Shown here one piece after another: positions 56,507 to 64,000 of a stretch of 64,000 bases of DNA. Every line of letters begins with the position of its first letter. Position 1 is the stretch's first letter. The position numbers and the translations under genes were made by a program. Below the pieces are notes generated by a model. The model saw only the letters and a program-made list of their open reading frames with translations. It had not been told where the DNA came from and did no database searches. The stretch comes from Aurantiacibacter sp. MUD61 (GTDB lineage Bacteria; Pseudomonadota; Alphaproteobacteria; Sphingomonadales; Sphingomonadaceae): contig NZ_CP115446.1 of NCBI RefSeq assembly GCF_027912455.1, positions 2,751,501 to 2,815,500 on the forward strand, given 5' to 3'.

Positions 56507-57459
56507 AAAACTCCATCCTTCGCCCGCGTATCCACGCTCAATTCAAACACATCGGGCCGCGAGTAGTGGCCGTCGGTGTCGAGGCTTGCGAGGCCTTCGT
56601 CGCGTAGGGACAGGTCGAGTTCGGCGAATAACGTCTCCTCGCCCTCGCCCGCTTGCGCGACAACGCTCGCATCAGGCGCGGCGATCAGCGAGCCGCCGCG
56701 GTTTATGACGTCCACCTCGATCGCTTCGATCAGTTCGCGGCCCTCATCGCTGCCACCGGCCCGCTCCAGCCCGTCGAATACGTCGTCCTTCGTCTGCACC
56801 AGCCCAGCCGCGAGCACGAAGCAGCGGCCTTCCATTGCGTAGTGGCGGCTGGCGATGGCGTAGCTTTCGCGCACGGTCGGCCAGGCGGCGACGTGGACGC
56901 TTTCTCCGAGGTTGTGCATCGCCGCGCGCGCCAGCGGCATCCAGTGCTCCCAGCAAATCAGCGAGCCGACATTGCCCCATTCGGCCTGGTGCACGCCGAG
57001 TGTCGATCCGTCGCCGCGCATCCACACCAGCCGCTCGCCATGGGTGGGCACCAGCTTGCGATGGTCGAGCACCGGCAGGCCGGGGCGGAAGGTCAGCTGG
57101 TTGTTGTAGAGGCTCGAGCGCACCCGCTCATGCGCGCCGATGGAAATCACCGCACCGCTTTCATCGGCGAGTTCCTGCAAGGGCAGCAGCCGCTCGTCGT
57201 TCGCCACCACGGCGTTTTCAAGCAGGATGCGGTGCAGCGCCTTGCTGCCCGGATGATCCCACAGCGCCGCGCCCGGAGCCTCGTCCAGCCACATCGGGTA
57301 TCCGCCGAGAAATGTCTCACCAAAGGCAACGAGCTGCGCGCCGTCAGCAATAGCTGCACGGGTCAGCCGCACGGCCTTCTCGATCCCGTCCGAGATCGCG
57401 AGCGGCACCGGCGCGGCCTGGCAGATGGCGACCTGGAGAATTCTCGGGGATTTCGTCAT
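56497..57459 (-). CDS. Carbon-nitrogen hydrolase (aliphatic nitrilase-like)
   Basis: 320 residues from ATG 57459 (MTKSPRILQVAICQ). The Glu-Lys-Cys triad is complete: LVAFGETFLGGYPMWLD, LDHRKLVPTHGERLVW and GSLICWEHWMPLAR. The GGYP and CWEHWMPLAR forms are those of true nitrilases, which turn organic nitriles into carboxylates and ammonia; cyanide hydratase-like activity is also possible. Flanked by two small membrane proteins in a coupled unit. Confidence 0.85.
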   Translation of the reverse strand: MTKSPRILQVAICQAAPVPLAISDGIEKAVRLTRAAIADGAQLVAFGETFLGGYPMWLDEAPGAALWDHPGSKALHRILLENAVVANDERLLPLQELADESGAVISIGAHERVRSSLYNNQLTFRPGLPVLDHRKLVPTHGERLVWMRGDGSTLGVHQAEWGNVGSLICWEHWMPLARAAMHNLGESVHVAAWPTVRESYAIASRHYAMEGRCFVLAAGLVQTKDDVFDGLERAGGSDEGRELIEAIEVDVINRGGSLIAAPDASVVAQAGEGEETLFAELDLSLRDEGLASLDTDGHYSRPDVFELSVDTRAKDGVLWQ

Positions 57460-57776
57460 GCGCGCCTTCCCGCCCAAAGGGCTGCCACGAAACAGGCGAT
57501 GACGATCATCATGACAAAAGGAAAACCGTAAATCAGTATGGCCAGGGGGCTCATAAAGCCCTCCTCGCTGCCGGATGCCTCGTAGCGGGCGAGGTCAATT
57601 TCATGCCAGACATACAGAGCCAGCACTATCACCGAGATCGGCATCAATGTTCCGATAGCGATACCTATTGCACGGGGCCAACCCCGCTTTTGCAGCCTCC
57701 GCACAAGCACTATTGCCAGCCCGGCCGCACCGGCGAGGATAATCGCGAATACCCCAAGGACGATAGCTTGCTCCAT
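57456..57776 (-). CDS. Small membrane protein, hypothetical
   Basis: 106 residues from ATG 57776 with three membrane helices (VLGVFAIILAGAAGLAIVLV, ... FPFVMMIVIACFVAALWAG). No family recognised. It overlaps the nitrilase start by 4 bp (ATGA) and is divergent from the thioredoxin reductase-like gene 55 bp away. Confidence 0.68.
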   Translation of the reverse strand: MEQAIVLGVFAIILAGAAGLAIVLVRRLQKRGWPRAIGIAIGTLMPISVIVLALYVWHEIDLARYEASGSEEGFMSPLAILIYGFPFVMMIVIACFVAALWAGRRA

Positions 57777-57831
57777 GCAGGAGGGCCTAGCGCCCGGCGC
57801 AACGCTTTTCCATCCCGCGCGTTGGATCGGA

Positions 57832-58740
57832 ATGGACGATTGCATCATCGTGGGTGGTGGGCCCGCCGGGCTGACCGCCGCGATCTATCTTGCGCGCTAT
57901 CACCTCTCGGTCCGCCTGTTCGACTGCGGGACCAGCCGCGCGGCGCTGATCCCGTGCACACACAACCATGCCGGCTATCCGGATGGCATCGCGGGCACCG
58001 ACCTGCTCAACCGCATGCAAGGGCAGGCACGCAAATATGGCGTCGTCCGAGAGGAGAAGCAGGTCGTCTTGCTGTCGCACGAAGAGGACGGGTTCGAGGT
58101 GCGCACCGACAAGGGGACCTTCGGAGCGCGCACCGTCCTGCTGGCGACCGGCGTGTTCAATCGCCACCCGCCCGGCATGGGGGACGACTTGCACAATGCG
58201 GCGCTGGCGAAAGGCCTGCTGCGCTATTGCCCCGTTTGCGATGGCTACGAAGTCACCGACAAGCGCGTCGGGATTATCGGCACAGGCGATCATGGCACGG
58301 CAGAGGCGGTGTTCCTGCGCAGCTATACCAAAGACCTCACGCTAATCTCCCCCACCCACGACCACGAGCTTGACGATGACTGTGTGAGCGAGCTGGACGA
58401 AGCGGGCATTGTGCGGGTCGATGGCCCTTGCGGCCAGTACGAAATCCGCGGTGGGCGGCTGGCGGTCGAAACCGCGCAGGGCTGGCAGGAATTCGACAGC
58501 GTCTATCCCGCGTTAGGGAGCGACATCCGATCCGACCTGGCTGTGATGGCGGGAGCGAAATGTAGCGAGAGCGGCTGCGTGGTAGTGGACGATCACCAGC
58601 GCACCAGCGTTCCCGGCCTATTCGCGGCAGGCGATGTGGTGAAAGGTCTCGACCAGATCAGCCACGCGATGGGCATGGCGGGCGTCGCCAGCACCACGAT
58701 CCGCAACGAACTCGCCGAAGCGCGCCCGCTGCGGCGTTGA
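57832..58740 (+). CDS. Thioredoxin reductase-like NAD(P)/FAD oxidoreductase
   Basis: 302 residues from ATG 57832 (MDDCIIVGGGPAGLTAA), with GGATCGGA just upstream. FAD site GGGPAG, NADP site GIIGTGDHGTAEA, redox Cys pair in YCPVCDGYEV, and the C-terminal GLFAAGDVVKGLDQI. It would reduce thioredoxin or a related dithiol protein. It is the only plus-strand gene within the split rimM-trmD cluster. Confidence 0.87.
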   Translation: MDDCIIVGGGPAGLTAAIYLARYHLSVRLFDCGTSRAALIPCTHNHAGYPDGIAGTDLLNRMQGQARKYGVVREEKQVVLLSHEEDGFEVRTDKGTFGARTVLLATGVFNRHPPGMGDDLHNAALAKGLLRYCPVCDGYEVTDKRVGIIGTGDHGTAEAVFLRSYTKDLTLISPTHDHELDDDCVSELDEAGIVRVDGPCGQYEIRGGRLAVETAQGWQEFDSVYPALGSDIRSDLAVMAGAKCSESGCVVVDDHQRTSVPGLFAAGDVVKGLDQISHAMGMAGVASTTIRNELAEARPLRR

Positions 58741-58746
58741 CCGCGG

Positions 58747-59160
58747 TCAGGCGAATGTGTCGACCGGCGTCCCTTGTTTGCGCGCATAGCGGCGCGCAAG
58801 CCAGCGGGAAGTGAGACGTGCGGAAAGCACTCCGGCAGCCGCCACAATCAAGAAAATGCCATAGGCGCGCATTGGCAGATCGCCGATTGCGTCGATCAAG
58901 CGCCCTAGTTCAAAACCCTGCCGCCGACTCATCGAATAAGTGAGTAGACAGAGCAGAATGGTCAAGGGCGCAAGGCCAGCTAGCACGACACGCAGTCCAA
59001 TGGCTGCCTGCTTCCCGCAACGGTGGAGCACCGCCGCCAGCAGGAAAGCGATTACGGCTGCGGCAAGCGCGAGGGCACCCGTCCCGAGAAGAATTTCCGC
59101 CAGCGGCGGCTCGCTTGGAACAGATGGGCCGACATCAACCGTGATCGGCGGCCTGCTCAT
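58747..59160 (-). CDS. Hypothetical membrane protein after rimM
   Basis: 137 residues with about three membrane helices (IAEILLGTGALALAAAVIAFLL-like, GLRVVLAGLAPLTILLCLLTY, GIFLIVAAAGVLSARL). No family recognised. It overlaps the end of rimM by 4 bp (ATGA) and replaces trmD as rimM's neighbour. Confidence 0.68.
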   Translation of the reverse strand: MSRPPITVDVGPSVPSEPPLAEILLGTGALALAAAVIAFLLAAVLHRCGKQAAIGLRVVLAGLAPLTILLCLLTYSMSRRQGFELGRLIDAIGDLPMRAYGIFLIVAAAGVLSARLTSRWLARRYARKQGTPVDTFA

Positions 59161-59723
59161 TCCTCGATAAAATCCTCAGACACGACCAACCGCTCCGTAT
59201 TCCATTCTGGCACGGCCTCCTTGCGCATCGGTACCATGAATTTCTTGCCCGCCTTCGGGCCGGTTGTGCGGGCGATTTCCACGACGTCGGCAGCGCCGTA
59301 ATTCTGCACCGCGATCACTTCTCCGATCTCCTCGCCCGCTTCGGATACGGCGGTGAGGCCGATGAGATCGACGTAATAATACTCGTCCTCTTCCAGTGGC
59401 GGAAGAGCATCGCGGGAGACCGTCAGCGTGGTGCCGCGCAATTTTTCGGCAGCAGTGCGATCGGTGATCTCGGCGAAACGCGCGATTGCGCCGCCTTTGT
59501 TATCGTCTCGCACTTTCTTGAGCGAAAGCGTGCCCTCGCCTTTTCCAAGACCGAGGGACTTTTGCTGCTTCAGCGCGGATATTCCGTCGCCGAACAGCTT
59601 CAACCGGACTTCGCCCGCCACACCATGCGCGCCAGTGATGGCGGCCAGTGTGATGGGTTTGTCTCGCGAGTCCCCCTCCCGCTTGCGGGAGGGGTTAGGG
59701 GTGGGCCTGGTGGAGCGCGTCAT
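59157..59723 (-). CDS. rimM: Ribosome maturation factor RimM with repeat-derived N-terminus
   Basis: 188 residues. The family begins at about residue 24 (ITLAAITGAHGVAGEVRLKLF), with the PRC-barrel (YYYVDLIGLTAV, FMVPMRKEAVPEW) in the second half. RimM binds S19 and helps mature the 16S rRNA 3' domain. The first ~22 residues, MTRSTRPTPNPSRKREGDS, are encoded by an intergenic-type palindromic repeat that has entered the 5' end; no usable start lies closer to the conserved part, so the extension is probably translated. Confidence 0.93.
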   Translation of the reverse strand: MTRSTRPTPNPSRKREGDSRDKPITLAAITGAHGVAGEVRLKLFGDGISALKQQKSLGLGKGEGTLSLKKVRDDNKGGAIARFAEITDRTAAEKLRGTTLTVSRDALPPLEEDEYYYVDLIGLTAVSEAGEEIGEVIAVQNYGAADVVEIARTTGPKAGKKFMVPMRKEAVPEWNTERLVVSEDFIEE

Positions 59724-59767
59724 TTAAATACGCGCCCACCCCCGGCCCCTCCCGCAGGCGGGAGGGG
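59673..59767. repeat. Pair of palindromic repeats spanning the rimM start
   Basis: Two perfect dyads with 8-bp arms, CCCCTCCC...GGGAGGGG, occur at 59673-59694 and 59746-59767. GGGGTGGGC (59698-59706) and GCCCACCCC (59734-59742) between them are also complementary, so the whole 95 bp can fold. This CCCTCCCGC palindrome is a common dispersed repeat type in alphaproteobacteria. One copy is inside rimM coding sequence, the other between rimM and rpsP. Confidence 0.8.
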
Positions 59768-59775
59768 AGAAGACA

Positions 59776-60369
59776 TCAGTCCTCTTTCTTCTCTTCGGTG
59801 GCCGAATCGTCGGCCTTTTCGTTCGGCTCACCAGCTTCTGCGGTCTGCTCGGCAATGGCCGTTTCGTCTGCAGCGGTGTCGCCTTCGTTCTCGACAGCGT
59901 CAGCCACGGCTTCAGCGGTCTCTTCGGTCTTCACAGAGCCGGTTGCATCGTTTTCGGCTGCATCGTCAGCAGCAGGCGCTTCGGCAGCAGCCTTGGCTTC
60001 TTCGTCGGCAGCCTTCTTGGCTTCCTCGGCTTCGGCAGCCTTGGCAGCCTTTTCTTCAGCGCGTTCCTTGGCAGCTTCGCCCGGCTCACCCTTCTTCGGG
60101 TTGTTGCGTGCAGGACGCTCCATGATGCCGGCAGCATCGAGGAAGCGGAGAACACGGTCGGACGGCTGTGCGCCGACGCCCAGCCAGTACTTGATGCGCT
60201 CTTCGTTCAGGTTGACGCGGTTTTCGTCATCCTTGGCGAGCATCGGGTTGTAGGTGCCGAGTTGCTCGAGATACTTGCCGTCACGGGCACGGCGGCTGTC
60301 AGCAGCCACGATGCGGTAGTAAGGACGCTTCTTTGCGCCGCCACGGGAGAGGCGAATTGCGATTGCCAT
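59776..60369 (-). CDS. rpsP: 30S ribosomal protein S16 with very long acidic tail
   Basis: 197 residues, whereas S16 is usually 80-90. The S16 core is normal ([60 protein letters not shown]). From residue ~90 a low-complexity Ala/Glu/Lys tail follows that turns strongly acidic ([30 protein letters not shown]). The operon order ffh-rpsP-rimM is kept. Confidence 0.95.
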   Translation of the reverse strand: MAIAIRLSRGGAKKRPYYRIVAADSRRARDGKYLEQLGTYNPMLAKDDENRVNLNEERIKYWLGVGAQPSDRVLRFLDAAGIMERPARNNPKKGEPGEAAKERAEEKAAKAAEAEEAKKAADEEAKAAAEAPAADDAAENDATGSVKTEETAEAVADAVENEGDTAADETAIAEQTAEAGEPNEKADDSATEEKKED

Positions 60370-60410
60370 GATAGATTACCTTTCGAAATTAAACTTTTGA
60401 TTTGATGTAA

Positions 60411-61874
60411 TTACTTCTTGTTCAACAAATTCTGGAGATCGGGCGGAAGACCGCCTGCACCGCCTCCGGGAAGGCCGGGCATACCACCTGGCGCGCCGCC
60501 GCCGCCCATGCCGGGCATGCCGCCACCACCGAACATTGCGGCAAGGCCTTTCAGCCCGCCCATTTTCTTGATCTGCTTCATCGCGCGGCCCATTTCCTGA
60601 TGCATCTTGAGGATCTTGTTCACCTCCTGCACCGAAGTGCCGCTGCCTGCCGCAACGCGCTTCTTGCGCTTGGCATTGAGCAGCTGCGGATGGGCGCGCT
60701 CTTTCTTGGTCATGGAGCCGATGATGGCGTCCATGTGCAGCAGCACCTTGTCATCCATATCGGCATTGGCCATCGCGGCCTTGGCCTTCTTCATGCCCGG
60801 CATCATGCCTGCGAGCATGCCGAGCCCACCCATATTCTGCATCTGCTGAAGCTGTTTGCGCAGGTCGTTCATGTCGAACTTGCCTGCCATCATCTTCTTG
60901 GCGAGCTCTTCGGCGTCTTCCGCCTTGATCGTTTCGGCGGCCTTTTCGACCAAAGAGACGACATCGCCCATACCAAGGATACGGTCGGCCACGCGCGCCG
61001 GGTGGAAGCGTTCGATCGCGTCGAGCTTTTCGCCGGTACCCGCAAACTTGATCGGCTTGCCGGTGACGGCGCGCATCGACAGCGCAGCACCGCCGCGGGC
61101 ATCGCCATCCATGCGGGTGAGGACGACGCCGGTCAGCGGGACTTCATCGGTGAAGCTCTGCGCGACATTGACCGCGTCCTGACCCGTCAGCGCGTCGACT
61201 ACCAAAAGCACTTCGGCCGGATCGGCAGCGCCCGCGACGGCTTTCATTTCGGCCATCAACGCTTCGTCAACATGCAGTCGGCCCGCGGTGTCGAGCAGCA
61301 GCACGTCGATATTCTGCAGCTTGGCCGCATTGAGGGCGCGCTTGGCGATATCGACCGGCTGCTGCCCCGGAACGATGGGCAGCGTTGCCACGTCGGCCTG
61401 CTCACCCAGAACGGCGAGCTGTTCCTGCGCTGCCGGACGGTTGACGTCGAGCGAGGCCATCATGGCCTTCTTGCCCTCTTTTTCCTTCAGCAGCTTGGCG
61501 ATCTTGGCAGTGCTGGTGGTTTTACCCGAACCCTGCAGACCGACCATCATGATAACCGCAGGCGGCGTAACCGCGAGATTGAGCGGCGTTGCTTCACCGT
61601 CCGAATCCTCGCCGCCGAGCATGTCGATCAGCTCGTCATTGACGATCTTGATGACCTGCTGGCCGGGCGTGACCGACCTTACGACTTCCTGGCCGATGGC
61701 GCGTTCGGTGACGCGCTCGATGAACTGGCGGGCGACGGGCAGAGCAACGTCTGCCTCCAGCAATGCGACGCGCACTTCGCGCATGGCATCGCGCACGTCC
61801 TGTTCGCTCAATGCCCCGCGCCCGCGCAGGCGGTCGAAAACATTGGTCAAACGATCAGACAGCGTATCAAACAT
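60411..61874 (-). CDS. ffh: Signal recognition particle protein Ffh
   Basis: 487 residues. N domain, then the GTPase G domain with GLQGSGKTTSTAKIA, LLDTAGRLHVDEALM, LTRMDGDARGG and GTGEKLDAIERFHP, and a C-terminal methionine-rich M domain (QLQQMQNMGGLGMLAGMMPGM) ending in a Gly/Pro/Met-rich tail. It targets nascent membrane proteins to the SecYEG translocon via FtsY. It leads the ffh-rpsP-rimM unit. Confidence 0.97.
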   Translation of the reverse strand: MFDTLSDRLTNVFDRLRGRGALSEQDVRDAMREVRVALLEADVALPVARQFIERVTERAIGQEVVRSVTPGQQVIKIVNDELIDMLGGEDSDGEATPLNLAVTPPAVIMMVGLQGSGKTTSTAKIAKLLKEKEGKKAMMASLDVNRPAAQEQLAVLGEQADVATLPIVPGQQPVDIAKRALNAAKLQNIDVLLLDTAGRLHVDEALMAEMKAVAGAADPAEVLLVVDALTGQDAVNVAQSFTDEVPLTGVVLTRMDGDARGGAALSMRAVTGKPIKFAGTGEKLDAIERFHPARVADRILGMGDVVSLVEKAAETIKAEDAEELAKKMMAGKFDMNDLRKQLQQMQNMGGLGMLAGMMPGMKKAKAAMANADMDDKVLLHMDAIIGSMTKKERAHPQLLNAKRKKRVAAGSGTSVQEVNKILKMHQEMGRAMKQIKKMGGLKGLAAMFGGGGMPGMGGGGAPGGMPGLPGGGAGGLPPDLQNLLNKK

Positions 61875-62181
61875 GCGCGTCGTAACTCCTCAATTTGTCG
61901 TCCCGCCACCCGATATGGGAAGCAATACGCCAAATGCCAAAAACGCCGGCGGACGAAAACTCGTCGGCCAGCGTGAGCACCTCAATGCGAGGGCCCGCCA
62001 AATCACACGCCTCATTACAAGGCTATAGCAACTAAAAACCCATTTCGTCGATTTGTGGCATTGGGCGCCAGCGAAAATGGTGGGATCGGAGAACCGGAGC
62101 GGAGCGGCCATTAAGGCCGTGAGCACCGGAAGCGCACGAAACCACCATTTGCAGCAAGCCCACGGCCACAAGGCGATGAAA
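61875..62181. repeat. 307-bp intergenic region with an inverted repeat ending at tRNA-Ala
   Basis: No gene is supported. AAATGGTGG (62074-62082) is mirrored by CCACCATTT (62145-62153), and AAATGGTGG recurs at 62179-62187 overlapping the CCA end of tRNA-Ala. Between the arms lies a GAGCGGCCATTAAGGCCGTGAG near-palindrome, read here in two halves (GAGCGGCCATT, AAGGCCGTGAG). This could be the tRNA terminator region or a small transcribed repeat. The part nearest ffh should hold the ffh promoter. Confidence 0.55.
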
Positions 62182-62257
62182 TGGTGGAGCCTAGCGGGAT
62201 CGAACCGCTGACCTCAACACTGCCAGTGTTGCGCTCTCCCAGCTGAGCTAAGGCCCC
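62182..62257 (-). tRNA. tRNA-Ala (anticodon GGC)
   Basis: 76 nt on the minus strand beginning GGGGCCTTAGCTCAGCTGGG. Acceptor GGGGCCU pairs with the AGGCUCC end (one wobble-type position), the D arm is AGCUCAGCUGGGAGAGC, the anticodon loop CUGGCAG sits in a CAACA/UGUUG stem, and the T loop contains GGUUCGAUCC. The 3' CCA is encoded. It reads GCC alanine codons, the commonest alanine codon in GC-rich genomes. Confidence 0.96.
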
Positions 62258-62333
62258 GAACCAATTCTGTATGCGCCCCGAAGGACGCGGAGTGGCCCTT
62301 TATGAAATGACCGCTCCTGACGCAAGAACAAAC

Positions 62334-62666
62334 TTAATTCTCGTCGTCTTCCTTACCGGTATCACCGGTGTCGACGCCCAGATCATCATCGCCGCCGAGG
62401 TCGACATCGTTGTCGGGCGAATCATCGTCCTCGTCGATATCTTCCAGATCGTCATCGGCGAGATCGGAATCCGCTTCTTTCTCGTCGTCCTTCTTCTTCT
62501 TGTCCTGCTCATCGAACGGGATCGGCTGCTTGGACTTGAGCACCGGCTCCGGCGTCCATTCATTGCCGCATTCGATGCAGGTTACCGGGTCTTCATTGCC
62601 CAGGTCGTAAAAGCGTTCACCGCATTTGGGGCAGGTGCGCTTGGTGCCCCATTCTGGCTTGACCAT
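62334..62666 (-). CDS. TIGR02300 (FYDLN acid) family protein
   Basis: 110 residues. A short zinc-ribbon N-terminus (GTKRTCPKCGERFYDLGNEDPV, then CIECGNEW; four Cys) carries the FYDLN motif that names the family, followed by a highly acidic low-complexity tail (ADSDLADDDLEDIDEDDD). It is characteristic of alphaproteobacteria and its function is unknown. It lies between tRNA-Ala and the divergent aroA. Confidence 0.92.
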   Translation of the reverse strand: MVKPEWGTKRTCPKCGERFYDLGNEDPVTCIECGNEWTPEPVLKSKQPIPFDEQDKKKKDDEKEADSDLADDDLEDIDEDDDSPDNDVDLGGDDDLGVDTGDTGKEDDEN

Positions 62667-62813
62667 TGTCTATGTCCTTAATCCATCCGGAGTGACTTCC
62701 GGGAAAATTCGTATGCGATCCGCGTTTGCCGAGGAATCGCGAGCGGGCGCGCCTTGCCATAGGCCCATGCCACTGTCAAAGCCGCGCGTGCAGTCAGCCA
62801 AATAGGATCACCG

Positions 62814-64000
62814 GTGAGCCATTCCAACCCGCCCTCCCCGAAACGCTTCAAAAGCAGCGGCGCACTGACCGGGCGGATAGCCGTTCCGGGCGACAAATCG
62901 ATCAGCCACCGCTCGCTTATGTTGGGCGCGCTGGCGGTCGGTGAAACGCGGGTGAGCGGCTTGCTGGAAGGCGAGGATGTCCTCTCCACCGCTGCCGCCA
63001 TGCGGGCAATGGGCGCGACGATCCATCGCGGCGATGACGGCACTTGGAGCATTCACGGTGTCGGCGTTGGCTCGCTGCTGCAGCCGGAGCAGGCGCTCGA
63101 CATGGGCAATAGCGGCACCAGCACGCGGCTGCTGATGGGCCTTGTCGCGAGCCATCCGATCCGCGCGGTGTTCACTGGCGATGCGAGCCTTTCCAAGCGC
63201 CCGATGGGCCGTGTGATCACACCGCTCAGCCAGATGGGCGCGAGTTTCGAGGCATCGCCTGGAGGCACGCTTCCGCTGATGCTGCGCGGTATCTCGCCCG
63301 CCGTGCCGATCACTTATCGCCTGCCCGTCGCTTCAGCCCAGGTGAAGAGCGCAGTCCTGCTCGCTGGCCTCAATACCGCCGGCATCACCCGTGTGATCGA
63401 GCCGGTCCCCACCCGCGACCATTCCGAACGCATGCTGCGCGGGTTCGGCGCGAAGCTGCACGTGGGCGAAGAGAACGGGGAGCGCATTATCGAGATCCAC
63501 GGCGAAGCGGACCTTCAGCCACAAACCATCACCGTACCCGGCGATCCCTCCTCCGCCGCTTTCTTCACCGCCGCCGCGCTGCTGGTGCCGGGAAGCGACC
63601 TCGTGATCGAAAATGTCGGCCTCAACCCCACCCGCGCCGCGCTTTTCGATGTGCTGCGCGATATGGGCGGACATATCGAGGAGCTGGACCGGCGCGAAGT
63701 TGGCGGCGAACCGGTGGCCGACCTGCGCGTCAGGCACTCGGCGCTCACCGGGATCGAGGTCGATCCGGCAGTCGTTCCCGCCATGGTCGATGAATTCCCG
63801 ATCCTCTTCGTCGCTGCATCGCTCGCACAAGGCACCACCACCACGCGCGGGCTCGAGGAATTGCGAGTCAAGGAAAGCGACCGCCTCGCTGCGATGGCCG
63901 CCGCGCTCAAGCTGGCAGGGGCGAAGGTGGAGGAATATGGCGATGGCCTCGTGATTGAGGGCACCGGCGGCGATCCCCTGCCCGGCACGGCAGACGGCGT
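62814..64000 (+). CDS. aroA: 3-phosphoshikimate 1-carboxyvinyltransferase (partial)
   Basis: From GTG 62814 the frame reads SHSNPPSPKRFKSSGALTGR, then VPGDKSISHRSLMLGALA (the EPSP synthase shikimate/PEP-binding motif), GNSGTSTRLLMG, LSKRPMGRVITPL, RLPVASAQVKSAVLLAGL, PGDPSSAAFF and ELRVKESDRLAAMAA. It runs open to the window end, about 395 codons of roughly 430. It makes EPSP in aromatic amino acid synthesis. The GNSGTSTR and residues around it resemble class II (glyphosate-tolerant) enzymes more than class I, which use GNAGTAMR. Confidence 0.93.
   Translation, partial: MSHSNPPSPKRFKSSGALTGRIAVPGDKSISHRSLMLGALAVGETRVSGLLEGEDVLSTAAAMRAMGATIHRGDDGTWSIHGVGVGSLLQPEQALDMGNSGTSTRLLMGLVASHPIRAVFTGDASLSKRPMGRVITPLSQMGASFEASPGGTLPLMLRGISPAVPITYRLPVASAQVKSAVLLAGLNTAGITRVIEPVPTRDHSERMLRGFGAKLHVGEENGERIIEIHGEADLQPQTITVPGDPSSAAFFTAAALLVPGSDLVIENVGLNPTRAALFDVLRDMGGHIEELDRREVGGEPVADLRVRHSALTGIEVDPAVVPAMVDEFPILFVAASLAQGTTTTRGLEELRVKESDRLAAMAAALKLAGAKVEEYGDGLVIEGTGGDPLPGTADG

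Noticed and set aside
55333..59160. Integrated phage or IS as the cause of the trmD cluster split
   Set aside because: No transposase, integrase or terminal inverted repeats seen; only the partial trmD duplication hints at the mechanism.
61890..62171. 93-codon minus-strand frame between ffh and tRNA-Ala
   Set aside because: Runs through the inverted repeat and has no family features or ribosome site; composition is that of non-coding DNA.

Overview
The window looks like chromosomal DNA of a GC-rich alphaproteobacterium of the order Sphingomonadales, most likely family Erythrobacteraceae (Erythrobacter/Altererythrobacter-like). The clues are the UrcA and FYDLN-acid proteins, a chromosomal subclass B3 metallo-beta-lactamase-like lipoprotein, a large TonB-dependent receptor, tandem GGDEF-EAL-PilZ proteins, and the style of the core genes. 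No search could be run, so this placement is inference from protein families.

Layout. 1-6.1 kb: end of the sdh operon, two short-chain dehydrogenases, a B3 metallo-beta-lactamase-like protein, prmA, and an ECF42-type sigma factor with its DGPF/YCII partner. 6.2-12 kb: DNA repair and envelope genes (ligA, recN, bamD) with two stand-alone PilZ proteins. 12.3-19.2 kb: a UrcA protein, a translationally coupled trio (2OG oxygenase, TPR-2OG oxygenase, methyltransferase) and a TonB receptor. 19.2-24.3 kb: an accessory island. It holds an orphan Flp pilin, a gene remnant without its 5' end, and a visibly AT-rich gene of 1033 codons encoding a reverse transcriptase fused to a nitrilase domain (defence-associated RT, DRT type 1-like). 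The island abuts a displaced second copy of the lepA 3' end. 24.2-33.8 kb: lepA, two paralogous cyclic-di-GMP enzymes, a ferredoxin reductase and an acyltransferase. 33.8-43.2 kb: dnaN, fabG, fabD, a secreted beta-propeller protein, and a divergent peptidoglycan-recycling pair (LD-carboxypeptidase and Mpl-like ligase). 43.4-44.8 kb: rpsF-rpsR-rplI. 44.8-53.4 kb: membrane, hydrolase and lipoprotein genes, a BciA-type divinyl reductase homologue, and asd. 53.6-64 kb: rplS, trmD, rimM, rpsP and ffh (normally one tight cluster, here split by about 3.8 kb of inserted genes), tRNA-Ala, and the start of aroA.

The most interesting part is the 20-24.3 kb island. A single-gene RT-nitrilase with both active sites intact sits between a gene remnant and a 120-bp-period tandem duplication of the lepA 3' end. 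The duplicate lepA tail encodes the same 18 residues, but 10 of the 18 codons differ synonymously. That means it came from a diverged, functional lepA, which is what recombinase-mediated integration of foreign DNA at the lepA 3' end would leave behind. A second core-gene fragment (the 5' end of trmD) is duplicated at 56.1 kb beside the genes that split the trmD operon. No CRISPR array, rRNA operon, transposase or integrase gene was seen.
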